From Powellomyces hirtus (taxonomy: Eukaryota > Chytridiomycota > Chytridiomycetes > Spizellomycetales > Powellomycetaceae), in contig JAHLKG010000001.1 of assembly GCA_025526995.1 (NCBI GenBank), positions 1,674,001 to 1,738,000 of the forward strand: a stretch of 64,000 nucleotides of DNA. The letters run 5' to 3'. The translations under genes were made by a program, and so were the position numbers. Shown one piece after another: positions 1-10,054 of the stretch. The notes beneath the pieces are model-generated. The model worked only from the letters and a program-made list of their open reading frames with translations, had not been told where the DNA came from and did not search any database. Every line of letters starts with the position of its first letter. The first letter of the stretch is position 1.

Positions 1-389
1 CGGCTTGTTATCGGACATACAAATCTGGAAACCATCGGCCGTTCGTCAATGTTGCCCAGGACAGTTGCGGAAGGAAGTTCGCTGTCGGTAGTGAACAGCG
101 GGTTGGGAGTCAAGTTCAAGGTGACTACGTCCTTGAACGAAGTGATGTGTTTGCATATGAGGTCTCCGTCGCCGAATCCACTCTTGTTGAGAAGATACTC
201 CAGAATCGCATCTTTGTTATAAAGCTTCCCAAGAGCATCGGCGACGACGGGCTGAACGAGAGCTTGTTTGGACAGGGCGCAGAAGAACCAATTCACAATC
301 AGCTGCATACGTGGGTCAGCACGCTCCGCAGCCTTCTTTGTCTTGACCAGCTCGTCTCGGCGAGGGATTGAACCACCATCACAACCCAT
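1..389 (-). CDS. RTF2: Replication termination factor 2 (Rtf2), N-terminal part
   Basis: The reverse strand reads an open frame of about 129 codons from an ATG at 387-389 to the window edge, so the C-terminus is missing. The protein begins with the family signature MGCDGG followed by a basic stretch (IPRRDELVK). It continues with the helix LGKLYNKDAILEYLLN and then FVCPITS, the start of the RING-like region where Rtf2 proteins carry Cys/His pairs. Rtf2 is a nuclear protein acting at stalled or terminating replication forks and in splicing-linked roles in other eukaryotes. No intron is seen in the visible part. The start is fixed by the conserved MGCDGG. The family assignment is firm. The function in this organism is inferred from homologues. 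Confidence 0.9.
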   Translation of the reverse strand, partial: MGCDGGSIPRRDELVKTKKAAERADPRMQLIVNWFFCALSKQALVQPVVADALGKLYNKDAILEYLLNKSGFGDGDLICKHITSFKDVVTLNLTPNPLFTTDSELPSATVLGNIDERPMVSRFVCPITS

Positions 390-568
390 CTTTGCAGTTT
401 CTTGTTGATAAGGGTGAAAAGTAAGGGATGACAAGGAGTAATTTGGGCTCGAAAGTAAAAGTAAATGGAAGTACGGTAGAGTGTTTGTCAGCTTGAGCGA
501 TAGTTTCGTTCAAACGCGGCGGTCCCAGCAAATGACTCAATGAAGGTCACCGTTTCTTTAAGTTAGTC

Positions 569-1413
569 ATGAACAGCATGAGCAACAAGGAAAGACCCAT
601 ATCAGTGCTCTTTGTATGTCTTGGTGGGTACATGAGAATAGTTTTGCGTTCAACCGACTGAAAACTCATTCAAGTGGGATTTACCCTCGTGAAATTGTTG
701 TTTTATTCGGCTTTTTTTTCTTCGTCTTCAGGAAACATTTGTCGTTCTCCAATGGCGGAGGGTGCGCACCGCCTTCCCTTTTTTCTCCTTTCTTCATGTC
801 AGCGCAACTGAGTGCCTTCACATATTTATATCACAGCTGTCTTCAACCATATCATTACAGAAAGAGGCTTTGCGGAGAAATTCTTGGTAGACAGTGCCGG
901 GACAGCGGGCTATCACGTAGGGCTATGGTCTCACAGTTTACGGCCAGTCCAAGTTACTGATGAAAGACGCAGGTCGGGGACTCACCGGACCTCCGCTCCA
1001 TGTCCACCTGCCGCGGACATGGTGTCAACATGTCCCATCGTGGACAGCAAGTGAAGAAGAGTCATTTCACTACCTTTGATTGGATTCTTTGCATGGACGA
1101 GGTACTACTTGAAATGCATGCCCTCTTTGAAATTGACATGCTCACTACTGTGCTCTATGAAATAGTCGAATCTAAGCGATTTGAAGCGCGTCCAGCCACG
1201 TGGATCTACGGCGAAAGGTAAGTTTGCTGCTGAGGGAAGGCGTGCACTCTCATTCGTCTGATGATCTTTGCAGTCAAATTGTTTGGTGATTTCGACAGTC
1301 AAGGAGACAGCATCATCAAAGATCCTTATTACGGAGGTTCAGAGGGATTTGAATACAACTATGAGCAAGTTGTGCGGTGCTCGGAAGGGTTCTTGAAAAG
1401 CCTTGGACTCTGA
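569..1413 (+). CDS. LTP1: Low-molecular-weight protein tyrosine phosphatase
   Basis: Six exons (569-623, 732-761, 837-916, 973-1101, 1166-1217, 1274-1413) splice in frame to 161 codons. The P-loop signature CX5R is present as C17-LGNIC-R23-S and is itself split by intron 1. The general-acid motif DPYY occurs near residues 132-135, and FTTFDWILCMDE is conserved in the middle. All introns are GT-AG and short (about 48-110 nt). The family is a small soluble cytosolic phosphatase that removes phosphate from phosphotyrosine. Length matches the usual 155-165 residues. The ATG at 569 is used, and a second in-frame ATG at 578 is equally possible. None of the known key residues is missing, so the enzyme should be active. 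Confidence 0.9.
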
Positions 1414-1700
1414 ACACATTAGAAGCGGATGTTGCCTATCTGCGAATGCTCAGACATGCGATTTAGACATGTGATCACGCACAATGTTGGGCTTGGCGAA
1501 GGGGTGTGCTGTGCGAAGCACAAGGACATAAAACGAAGGCGTCTACACAGCTTATTTGAAGATCGTTGTGATATTTAGCAGTTAAAGACGTTACGGGTGA
1601 GAGTTCTCTAGACTAGGACTGCTCATTTGATTCCTGTTTATTTGCCAACGGCGACTAGATTTTGAAGGGTAGAAAGTCAGTAATTTGAATACAACGCCTT

Positions 1701-3493
1701 CTAGAGGCAACGGTTACCTGAGCCTTTGAGGTCGTCCGTAGTGCAAGTGCTGGACGAGTCTAGGACAGGGACAATGAAGTACGGGCTCGCAGTATCGCCG
1801 AGGCACTCCGCCACCGTAACCCACTGTGCCTTGTTCTTGAAGTTGGCGATAAAGTATTTGACCTCGTTTATAATGAAACTGGGAGTCTCATGGCTGAGAA
1901 CAATGTGGTTGAGTCCCGTTTTTAATCCAGTAGCCAGATTGGTCTTAGCCGTCGCTTCAGTGATTCCGTTCGCGTCTCCGCTGTCCACATCCCAATTGAC
2001 GGTCCTGATACCAAGACTGTTGAGCACCGCGAGATTGGCAGCATTGTACGAGCCGTAAGGTGGCCTGAAGTCTGCAAATGGATATTAGAAAGTGGCGCAA
2101 AGGCTGAAAGACATATTCACCTTTGACTTTCTCAAACGAGTCTACTCACATCGAGGAGCAAATCCAATGATCTTCATAAGGGCATCTTCCAATTTCCGGA
2201 TCTATTCCTTATATTTAGAACATGCAGGGACATGCACTCGATGGGACTAACCTACCTGGTATCTAAAGGCCGCATCATTCAAGGTTGCGGAATCCTGGTG
2301 CGACCAAGTGTGAGACGCTATCTGGTGGCCAGCTGCAACCATGGCCTTCACGCGAGCCTTGTTCTCCGCATCAAAAATGCAATCATAATTGTTTCCTGCG
2401 GGATAATGTTAGTCAATATAGATCATCATTGGCTTGTTCCTTCTCCGTTTCGACCAACCGTTCAGAAAGAATGTTGCCTAAAGAAGGAGAAGCGGAGACG
2501 TCAAGCACTCTGTTACATGTTGTGCGAAATCTCCGCACATTAATATGTGGTCTCTGATAGCTTACTTTCATGTTTGCGGCTTTGAGAAGATCCAAGATGG
2601 CCTGGTTGTAAGTATACGGGCCGTCATCGAATGTCCAGGCCATGGTTCCCGGTTTGGCTAATCATGATGGTGTTAGTCCGCGTGCCCGTACAATAGGAAA
2701 CGCGTGCTTCGTTAACGTACTGCATTTAAGAATGACACCGGTTCCCGAAGGAAGGGCAGTGCGAACAGTGAGGGGCTTTATACCAGTCGGAGGAGCAGGT
2801 ATGACGGGCGTTGAGACCGGTGGGGCCACGGTGGGTGCCACTGTAGCTGGAGTTGTAGCAGGTGGCGGGACAACCACATCACCTGGAGGACAGGCGGAAG
2901 TTCCACACCGTCCATTGATGCAGGTCAAATCGTCAGCACAATCATTGTATGTGGTACATGCAGCGCCCCAACAGTGGCCGGCCCATGTACAGGTCTTGGG
3001 AACACAAGCGGGTAGACCACCTGTAGAGGGGCGTGGAACAGTAGCGGTCGTGGTTTGAGCCGGCGGCTGAGGAGTTACCGCCCCGTCACATTTGCCGTAC
3101 AGAGGCTGACAGCCGGTTGCGCAATATGCAGTACTGGTTCCACACCAGCCGTACTGAGAGCAGCAGTAGCCGGCCTCACAGTTCCCTTTGCCCTCTCCAC
3201 ACTCTCCAGCGGCACGGTCAAACAAAACGATAGCTGCCACGACGAGAAGAGTGGGATCAGCGTAGGTTCATGTACGTTCAGATGTTTGCTGGATTACAAT
3301 AAATCTAACCTGCCCTTGAGACACGCTGCTTGAGTTCTCCACCGCCGAAACGAAGCGCAGGCTGGGCGCATAGCACGGCCAATGCCAAAACTGCGCTGCC
3401 GACCACGAGACTCCTCAAACCAAAGGAGCGAGCCTGAGGTGCTTTGATGACCCGACCGGCAGTATCCTGAGATTTTTGTGTGTTGGAACTCAT
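1701..3493 (-). CDS. Chitin deacetylase with chitin-binding domain (NodB family)
   Basis: Seven exons on the reverse strand (3310-3493, 2721-3233, 2566-2657, 2459-2477, 2256-2395, 2150-2201, 1701-2071) splice in frame to 456 residues. Order: a short basic N-terminus, a hydrophobic signal-anchor at about 26-43, a CBM18 chitin-binding module at 73-110 with eight cysteines, a second unassigned six- or seven-cysteine stretch at 138-172, a Pro/Thr linker, then the NodB deacetylase domain. Catalytic motifs are TFDDGP (241-246), HTWSH (298-302) and RPPYG (336-340). The enzyme should remove acetyl groups from chitin at the cell surface. Exon 4 is only 19 nt and encodes the conserved ATFFLN core. A longer N-terminus from an upstream codon is open, but the ATG at 3493 is preferred. 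Substrate specificity between chitin and other GlcNAc polymers cannot be told from sequence. Confidence 0.9.
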
Positions 3494-4090
3494 TTTTTTG
3501 TATACCGCTTTCGTCAATGTCAAGGTGAAAAATGGAATGACTGAAGGACTTTGCGGGACAGCAACCTCGGGCCGAGATTTTGTGGCGGACTTCGATGCGG
3601 GGTGAATACGTAAGCCCGATCGCGCTGTCATTTCTGCTTGCCAGCCACACTTCCAATTACACAGGGCACTCTACACGGTTGACAGCCGGTGACACCTATG
3701 TCGCAACTACAAAACAATTGCTTTCCCGTTTTCTGCTCTATCGTAATGCCGATTGAGGGCAAGCATTGATGGGACGTGCCAGACGTCTCTTTTATGCATT
3801 GGTTAACATTTTGCAACTTAGCTTGGCTGTGGACTTTCTCATCAAACTAATGAAGCTGGCGATTTCTCACACACATCCGTGAGGTCTTGAGCCCCTCGCG
3901 GATTGATTCATGATGTTAGATGAGTGCAATGTGAAGTGTGTAGCGTCAAGAGTCTGCCCGTTGCCCAGGCAACAATCAGATCGCTCATTCCGCGCTAAGC
4001 CACCATGCGGGGAGCCAAGCCTTGCGAGAAGCTGGGAAGACCCCCTTGCTCACCGTCCACCGTTCATTTCCCGGAATCCCAGTTGCGAAA
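3494..4090. other. Divergent intergenic region (chitin deacetylase / GGC1)
   Basis: About 600 bases lie between two divergently transcribed genes and should hold both promoters. Only short unsupported frames occur. I see no RNA gene or repeat. A short inverted match around TTGCCCAGGCAA (3960-3971) is the only symmetric element noticed. Confidence 0.5.
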
Positions 4091-5347
4091 ATGAGCCCTC
4101 CTCCATCTGGTAACAGCAAAGACTCTGGAACTGCCCGTATTATCGGCTCGGGTTCCGCTGGAATCCTTGAGCTTCTGGGGTTCCACCCGGTCGATACGGT
4201 GGCCAAGCGACTCATGAACAGTCAGAAAAAGGTAGACTGCCAATAGCATACGTCAACAGTCAGGAGAAGAAGCGAATTGCTTATCATATTCTCCTGGGAT
4301 AAGGTTTCGGGTCTGCCTTTCTCTGAAAGCATGGCTGTCATGAACCAAGTCATTTTCAAGGTAGGAATTAGCGCAGTAGTCGTTTCTTAGTCCCTTGTAG
4401 GTTATGGTGTTTCGTGCTGATTTTGCTCTACTTTCAGGATGCGGCCGCGAAGGGAACATTTTCCAAGTACATGTCTCTCTTCCCAGGCCTCGGCTTTGCC
4501 GCTGGTTACAAAGTTATGCAGCGTGTTTACAAATTCGGAGGACAGCCTTACGTGAACGACTTCTTGAACAAGAACTACAAGAGCGGATTCAACACTCTGT
4601 TCGGAGACCGCCACGCAAAGACTATGATGCACGCAACTGCCGGAAGTATCGTCGGAATCGGTGAAATCGTTCTGCTTCCCTTGGATGCCTTGAAGATCAA
4701 AATGCAGACCAATGCCCAGCAGTACGCTGGACTGAACGCCTTCCAGATCATCCGCCAGGAAGGATGGGGACTTTACCGAGGAGCGTCATGGACTGCCGCC
4801 CGAAATGCACCAGGATCATTCGCTCTTTTCGGTGGAGCTGCGTTGACTAAAGAACACATCTTCAAGCTGGACGACTATGGCAAAGCCACCTTCCTGCAAA
4901 ACTTCGTTTCATCCATCGCCGGTGCCATCGCCAGTATCACCATCTCCGCCCCGGTAAGCAGCTGTATTCAAGGATGCACACGAATGCTGGCCTTCCATAG
5001 GTGGCTTATCCGTATGTTTTTTTCTCAGCTGGACGTCATCAAAACCCGCATTCAAGCCACATCAAACGAGCAAGCTCAGGGTGGCATGACCATCGTCCGG
5101 AGCATGTTGGCCAAGGAGGGACTTGGCTCCTTCTTCAAGGTTCGTTTTCTTCTCGGAGATTTCCGTTTCCGAAGACTCGCTTTGCTAACTGATGTTGTGT
5201 CTGCAGGGTCTCACACCAAAGATCCTTGTCGTCGGACCTAAGCTCGTTTTCAGTTTCACCGTCGCCCAGCAGCTGATCCCGATGATCAGCCGGATGCTGG
5301 ATGGCGACGCCGCAGGTGTCAAATCTGCCATCACCACCAAGCCATAA
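4091..5347 (+). CDS. GGC1: Mitochondrial GTP/GDP carrier (Ggc1/Yhm1 type)
   Basis: Five exons (4091-4231, 4304-4360, 4438-4953, 5029-5139, 5207-5347) give 321 residues, the normal size of a mitochondrial carrier. Three carrier repeats each carry a PX[DE]XX[KR] signature: HPVDTVAKR, LPLDALKIK, and APLDVIKTR, the last split by intron 3. The whole sequence follows yeast Ggc1 closely, including AGILELLGFHPVDT, LFPGLGFAAGYKV, GIGEIVLLPLD and FKGLTPKILVVGPKLVFSF. Ggc1 exchanges cytosolic GTP for matrix GDP across the inner membrane and influences mitochondrial iron balance in yeast. An iron permease (FTR1) lies 20 kb away, but the distance gives no functional link. The start at 4091 gives a short polar N-terminus typical of the family. 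Confidence 0.93.
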
Positions 5348-5428
5348 AGGGACCCGGAGTTACCTTGCACATCTATTATAGACTTCTGTGGCGTAACCAC
5401 TCTACGAACGAGGTAAACTAGACTTTAA

Positions 5429-6627
5429 TCACTGGTCTACATCATCACCATCTTGTATGTCGGTCGGGAGCGAACCCTCCCTGGCCGGCCATTCACCGCA
5501 AACCACGCAAAAGAATTGATCCCGTCGCTCTAATTGAAATCCACACGCTGTACATGGATCGTCTCCAAACCTTTCTACTACAAAGGGCAGTCTGTCTGTG
5601 TTCCCTTCACCAATGGCGAACGTGTTTTTGAAAACACGGTAGTAATGCAGATGTTCGGGATCGCGGATTTTCACTTGGTCTTTCTCCAGTATCGATTGCA
5701 CCTCAGCAGCAAACAGCTTGTCACTGCTCCTTTCTGCAAAGATCTTTGGGAGAATTGATGTTCCCGATCCCACCTACGTCAAAGCGTTAGGATCACATGG
5801 ACAAATGACTGTCGGCTCATGGTATTCCAACCTCAATCGGGTCTTTCTTTCGCCACTGCGATAAGGCTTCCGGAAAAGCCTCTCGCAAGAGGTATTTCCC
5901 ATGTACCACGCCGTCCTCGGTCTCACGAAGAAGCGCAGACTTTGGGCATTTCACAGCAATCGCAACCACCTTCTCATCCAGGAATGGTTGCACTACAGTC
6001 AACCCTAGCTCCTTGCCCAACGGTCCAGCACAGAACCGCATGACACCCGGAACCGCCAATCGACCAATGTATCGCTTCAGTCGCCCTGGAGACATGGACT
6101 TCATGAAACTGTACCCCGCAAACAATTCGTCAGCCCCGTCGCCCGTGACGATCGACTTCGCACCCAACGCTTTGCACTTCAGGAGCCCCTTTGCGATCAC
6201 CACAGCATTGCGGAGCTCCATTGGATCAAATGTGAACAGCGTCCTGACACACAGATTGAGAATGTCGCCCTCAGTGACCAGTTCCATTGGACTGCTCAGG
6301 CGCACAATATGGTGATCAAGCCCGCGTTTGGCGGCAATGGCAGTTGCGTACGGCTCATCTGGCTGGTTTTGTCCACATACGACAGTGACGGCCGTTTTAA
6401 GTCCCAAGATCTCATGCCCTAGTAAATTCCGTCCGTGAGCTTGCTGCTCTTGTTTCCGTTGCATTGAAAGATCGGTAAGTAGTACCAGCGTCGGCGATGA
6501 TGGACGTGTCCAAACCCCCAGATAGCAAGATGCAGTCTACAGTTCCGTTGTGCGAATCGCACACTGAGAGCAGTGTGCTGCGAAGTTCTGGTGCTCGCGG
6601 AGACATCGTGTCGTTGCCGACGTTCAT
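5429..6627 (-). CDS. Asparagine-synthase-like ATP-pyrophosphatase with C-terminal zinc ribbon
   Basis: Three exons (6486-6627, 5832-6418, 5429-5773) give 357 residues. The ATP pyrophosphate-binding motif SGGLDTS (36-42) and downstream GDGADELFAGY belong to the asparagine synthase domain. DPIEVGSGTS, split by intron 2, also fits. The protein has no N-terminal class-II glutaminase domain in the model, so it could not take nitrogen from glutamine by itself. The C-terminus has CTACGF (C317, C320) and CVVCG (C332, C335), a four-cysteine zinc ribbon not normal for asparagine synthetase. It likely adenylates a carboxylate, but the substrate is unknown. The start at 6627 is the first in-frame ATG of exon 1. 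A missed 5' exon is possible. It could be a stand-alone amidotransferase-like enzyme or an RNA-modifying ATPase. Confidence 0.8.
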
Positions 6628-7305
6628 ATATTTGTGTGTAGCGGGTAAAAGCAAATATCTCCAAACTTCTACGCGTTACAAGTAGCTGCTGAAAGGACTC
6701 CTGAAATGGTTGACCAGGTGGCGGGTTGCATTTGTATTAAAAATCGAAGCATATGCGGCCATCAGCTCCTTACGGCGTCGTCCCATGATTGCGTAAAAGG
6801 TTGGTTGACCAAAAGCAGACTGAGGTAAATGCGCGTGTTCATGTGGAGGAGGATCAAATCTCAGAGACAGTCAACCATCTTGGAGACGATTTCCACTGGT
6901 CGCTTCACGTTGCTGGTCTTGGTCCTGGTGGTTTGCGATATGAGGCAAAGTGATGTGCTTCGAGAAGAAGAGATCGTCTTGTTGTTGCTTGCGCGACACA
7001 AAAAGACGCAGATGGCCACTGTAGCTTATCTACTGTAGGATCTGGAAGGGGTCCGCTTCTTTTTGTGCCTGACTGTACATTGCGGGCTGCGATTCGAAGC
7101 ATAACGTATCCATTCTGATTCGCGCGAGAGATTTATCAACACATCAGTTGGTATTACTCATTCGCCTATGCGGTATCCTTGCTTTTGGGCCGATTTACCG
7201 AGGTGAGCTTTCTTAACGAGGCGCATAGCAGCTGTACCTAACGCTTATGGGTACCTAACGCCTATGAAAAGCGCGGAAATCAATGTATGTTCCAAATTCC
7301 AGTGA
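6628..7305. other. Intergenic region with a short candidate ORF (6676-6786, minus)
   Basis: This 680-base gap separates the asparagine-synthase-like gene from the 3' end of LSM7. On the minus strand a 36-codon ORF (6786 to 6676) starts MGRRRKELMAAYAS and ends before the next gene's start. The same frame stays open upstream to about 6866. It may be an upstream ORF, a small protein, or the last exon of a short gene. No family was recognised. Two near-identical segments reading cctaacgc.tatg occur near 7237 and 7254. Confidence 0.3.
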
Positions 7306-7888
7306 TTATTCGGGCTGAGCAAATGGATTCGCAATCTCTTCGGTCCCGTCCATTGGTGATATCACAATGATCGCAGTCCCTCGGCACACTACCAGTCCGA
7401 GCGGTCGCTTCCGATCCGTTACGCGGAAGTCGTCTTCTGGGTCTGAATTCAATACACTTAGTCAAATGTGCTTTCATCAGCCGTCCCCGGTCACTGTACT
7501 CACCTCTTATGAATTCCTCCGTGTCGTCCAATACAATGTTGAGAAGTGGGTCGTATCCCTTCAGCGTGCCCACCACTGTATCCAACGAGCTTATAATCAG
7601 TGTCCCGGACTCCCACGTTCCAAGTCACTACTCGAATCCACACGCACCTTCTCTTCCGCCAGTGTACTTGATATGTATCTTTTTGTCCATGTATTTGCCG
7701 AGGTCCAGGATATTCTCCTTCTTTTGTGGACCGCCTCCGCCTTGATAGCCCCCTCGGCCGCCACCTCCACCTCGGTGGTTTCCTCTGCCTCCCCTGTGTC
7801 CGCCTCGGCCCTGACATTTACGTAGAGGATAAGTAATGACAGTCTCATTCGGGGAGACTATCTTTGCCGAGCTTACTCTGTCAGACAT
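7306..7888 (-). CDS. LSM7: U6 snRNA-associated Sm-like protein LSm7
   Basis: Four exons (7877-7888, 7648-7810, 7504-7575, 7306-7442) give 127 residues. The Sm1 motif reads ENILDLGKYMDKKIHIKYTGGRE, then VVGTLKGYDPLLNIVLDDTEEF, and Sm2 reads LGLVVCRGTAIIVISP, all diagnostic for LSm7. It assembles in the LSm1-7 ring (mRNA decapping, cytoplasm) and the LSm2-8 ring (U6 snRNA 3' end, nucleus). Unlike the usual 100-105 residue protein, this one has an N-terminal extension of about 28 residues rich in RGG/GRGG-type repeats. The first coding exon is only 12 nt (MSDR) and the intron after it falls directly before the RGG segment, so the extension is encoded by exon 2. Confidence 0.93.
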
Positions 7889-8184
7889 TGTTGAGAGATA
7901 GATAGGCTGAGGAATGTGAATTTAACTGTAGATCACCCGGTGGTGAGTTTCAACAGGAAGTGAGACCTTCGAGGTTGGGTCGCGTCACAAGCGTTACCGT
8001 GTCAACAAGGGGCGTCTACTGTCATTTCACATTGACAGGTGAATTTTTGTTTTTGAGGAATGTCAGCTACTCGCGGGCTGAATGGTCCTTTGCAAGAAAC
8101 CGAAACGGATAGTTTGAACTACAGTCCACTGGAAGAGCATCTGCCTCTCATCTTTGTCTCCGGACTTTGTCCTATTATTACATA

Positions 8185-9900
8185 ATGGTCCGAAAGGCTA
8201 GCACTGATCTGACTGCGGACGACACCCCTCGGGTGACCAAACGTCACAGAACTGAGGACAGCACCAGCACCACCGAAGGGATCCTCCGGGATGGCCTCTT
8301 GGCAGATTCCGCTCGCCAAACTTATCGGGAAACATTCGCGGCTTCAAAACCGTATCTCCACTGCGTCATGAACGAATTATGCAAGGACAACCTGTTACGG
8401 AAAGTTCGAGCAGAAATTATGTCGTCGTTGCACTTTACCGTCAAAGAGACGGATATCTACAAAGTGCACCAGACGGGCGATCTGGCCAACATGGACGGTC
8501 TCCCCGCCGAAGAGCTGTCGCAGCTTTCGTCGCTGTTCAAGTTGCGGAACGCATTGTACTCTGCCGAGTTCCGGAGCTTCCTGGCAGACATTACAGGCTG
8601 TGGCCCGCTGTCCGGGTCCAAGACCGATATGAGCATTAACACTTACCTCAACGGATGCCATCTGCTGAACCACGATGACGTTATTGGATCTCGACGGGTA
8701 TCATACATCTTGTACCTGCCTGACCCCGACGAACCGTGGCCGGCGCACTACGGCGGAGCATTGGAGCTGTACCCGGTAGTTACAAAAGGAACACCCGCTG
8801 TTTCGCCCACGATCTCCATCCCGCCACAGTGGAACCAGTTTGTGATGTTTACAGTTCAGCCTGGGCACTCATTCCATTCAGTAGAGGAGGTCGTGGTTGA
8901 TAAAGCGAGGTTGAGCATATCGGGATGGTTCCACATTCCTCAAGAAGGAGAGCCAGGATACACTCCAGAGAGGGAGGAGGGTGAAGCAACGGCATCGCTC
9001 GATCAGCTGCAGGAGGGTATCACGGCTCCATTCTTGCCATACAGCGAGGAGGAGGACGCAGACATGTCCAAAGCCCTTGAGGGTCTTTCAGAAGACGACA
9101 TCTCGACGCTCTCCCGGTGGCTCAACCCAATGTATCTCAACATCAAGCTACTACAGCAAGTCTCAGACAAGTTCTTGGAAGAGTCCAGCATTCAGCTCGT
9201 AGATTTCCTCAAAAAGGACCTTGTGGAAAAGATCAAGACTGCGGTGATCAAGGAGGACAAGGACTGCGGGTTGGATGAACCTGCGATTCCCCCGCACGGT
9301 GTAGGCGAACACGGATCTTGGATGGTGGCGGGACCACCGCACAAACTCCGCTACGCGATGCTGGATCCCACCGACGCCGCGGCTCCCCGAGTCGACGACA
9401 CCGAGTCTGCGAAACTGTTTGCCGAACTTGCCAAAGACCTGTTCCCCTCCCCGGCGTTCCGCAGATGGCTGGCGCTCATAACACAGCTAGTGCCACGATC
9501 ACGGAGAGGTATTGCCCGCCGGTTCCGCCCGGGACTCGACTATACGTTAGCCTGGAGCAGTCCTGACCGTCTTCTTGACGCCACGCTCTGCTTTGGCACT
9601 CGGATCAACGAGGAGGCCGACGACGACGCGTGGAATAGTGATGAAGTCGGCGGATACGAGGCGTACATGGCTCCGCACGACGGTGAAGAAGATGCCGCGG
9701 TGTACAAGCAGATGGACGACGACGGTGCTCTTCTCACCGTATCAGCCGGATGGAATGTACTGACGCTCGTGCTGCGGGACGAGGGACTGATGCGGTTCAT
9801 CAAATACGTTAGTGCTTCGGCTCCGGGGAGTCGGTGGGATGTTGCCTACGAGTATGAGATACCGGCGGCGGAGGACGAGGATGACGATGACGATGAGTAA
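8185..9900 (+). CDS. TPA1: Prolyl 3,4-dihydroxylase Tpa1/Ofd1 (OGFOD1 family)
   Basis: A single uninterrupted reading frame of 571 residues starts at the ATG at 8185. An upstream in-frame extension has no ATG. The N-terminal catalytic double-stranded beta-helix carries the iron ligands H163, D165 (NHDDVIGSRR) and H231 (SFHSVEEV), and the 2-oxoglutarate-binding arginine lies in RLSISGWF (242). A second, non-catalytic helix domain follows (about 330-560), ending in an Asp/Glu-rich tail. Family members hydroxylate a proline of ribosomal protein uS12 and affect translation termination. The gene has no introns, unusual here. It is divergent from LSM7 with a 296-base shared promoter region. Confidence 0.93.
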   Translation: MVRKASTDLTADDTPRVTKRHRTEDSTSTTEGILRDGLLADSARQTYRETFAASKPYLHCVMNELCKDNLLRKVRAEIMSSLHFTVKETDIYKVHQTGDLANMDGLPAEELSQLSSLFKLRNALYSAEFRSFLADITGCGPLSGSKTDMSINTYLNGCHLLNHDDVIGSRRVSYILYLPDPDEPWPAHYGGALELYPVVTKGTPAVSPTISIPPQWNQFVMFTVQPGHSFHSVEEVVVDKARLSISGWFHIPQEGEPGYTPEREEGEATASLDQLQEGITAPFLPYSEEEDADMSKALEGLSEDDISTLSRWLNPMYLNIKLLQQVSDKFLEESSIQLVDFLKKDLVEKIKTAVIKEDKDCGLDEPAIPPHGVGEHGSWMVAGPPHKLRYAMLDPTDAAAPRVDDTESAKLFAELAKDLFPSPAFRRWLALITQLVPRSRRGIARRFRPGLDYTLAWSSPDRLLDATLCFGTRINEEADDDAWNSDEVGGYEAYMAPHDGEEDAAVYKQMDDDGALLTVSAGWNVLTLVLRDEGLMRFIKYVSASAPGSRWDVAYEYEIPAAEDEDDDDDE

Positions 9901-10054
9901 ATATTTCGCATTATTTATGAATAAATCAAACTGCTATTGGATAATGTACGCGATAGTGCAAACTAGTTGTTGCTGCGTAGAGGAGTCGTCCGTCTATGAT
10001 GACTAACAAGTAATGGACCAATATGACAAGACCGGTTTTCATCAACGTAGTTCG

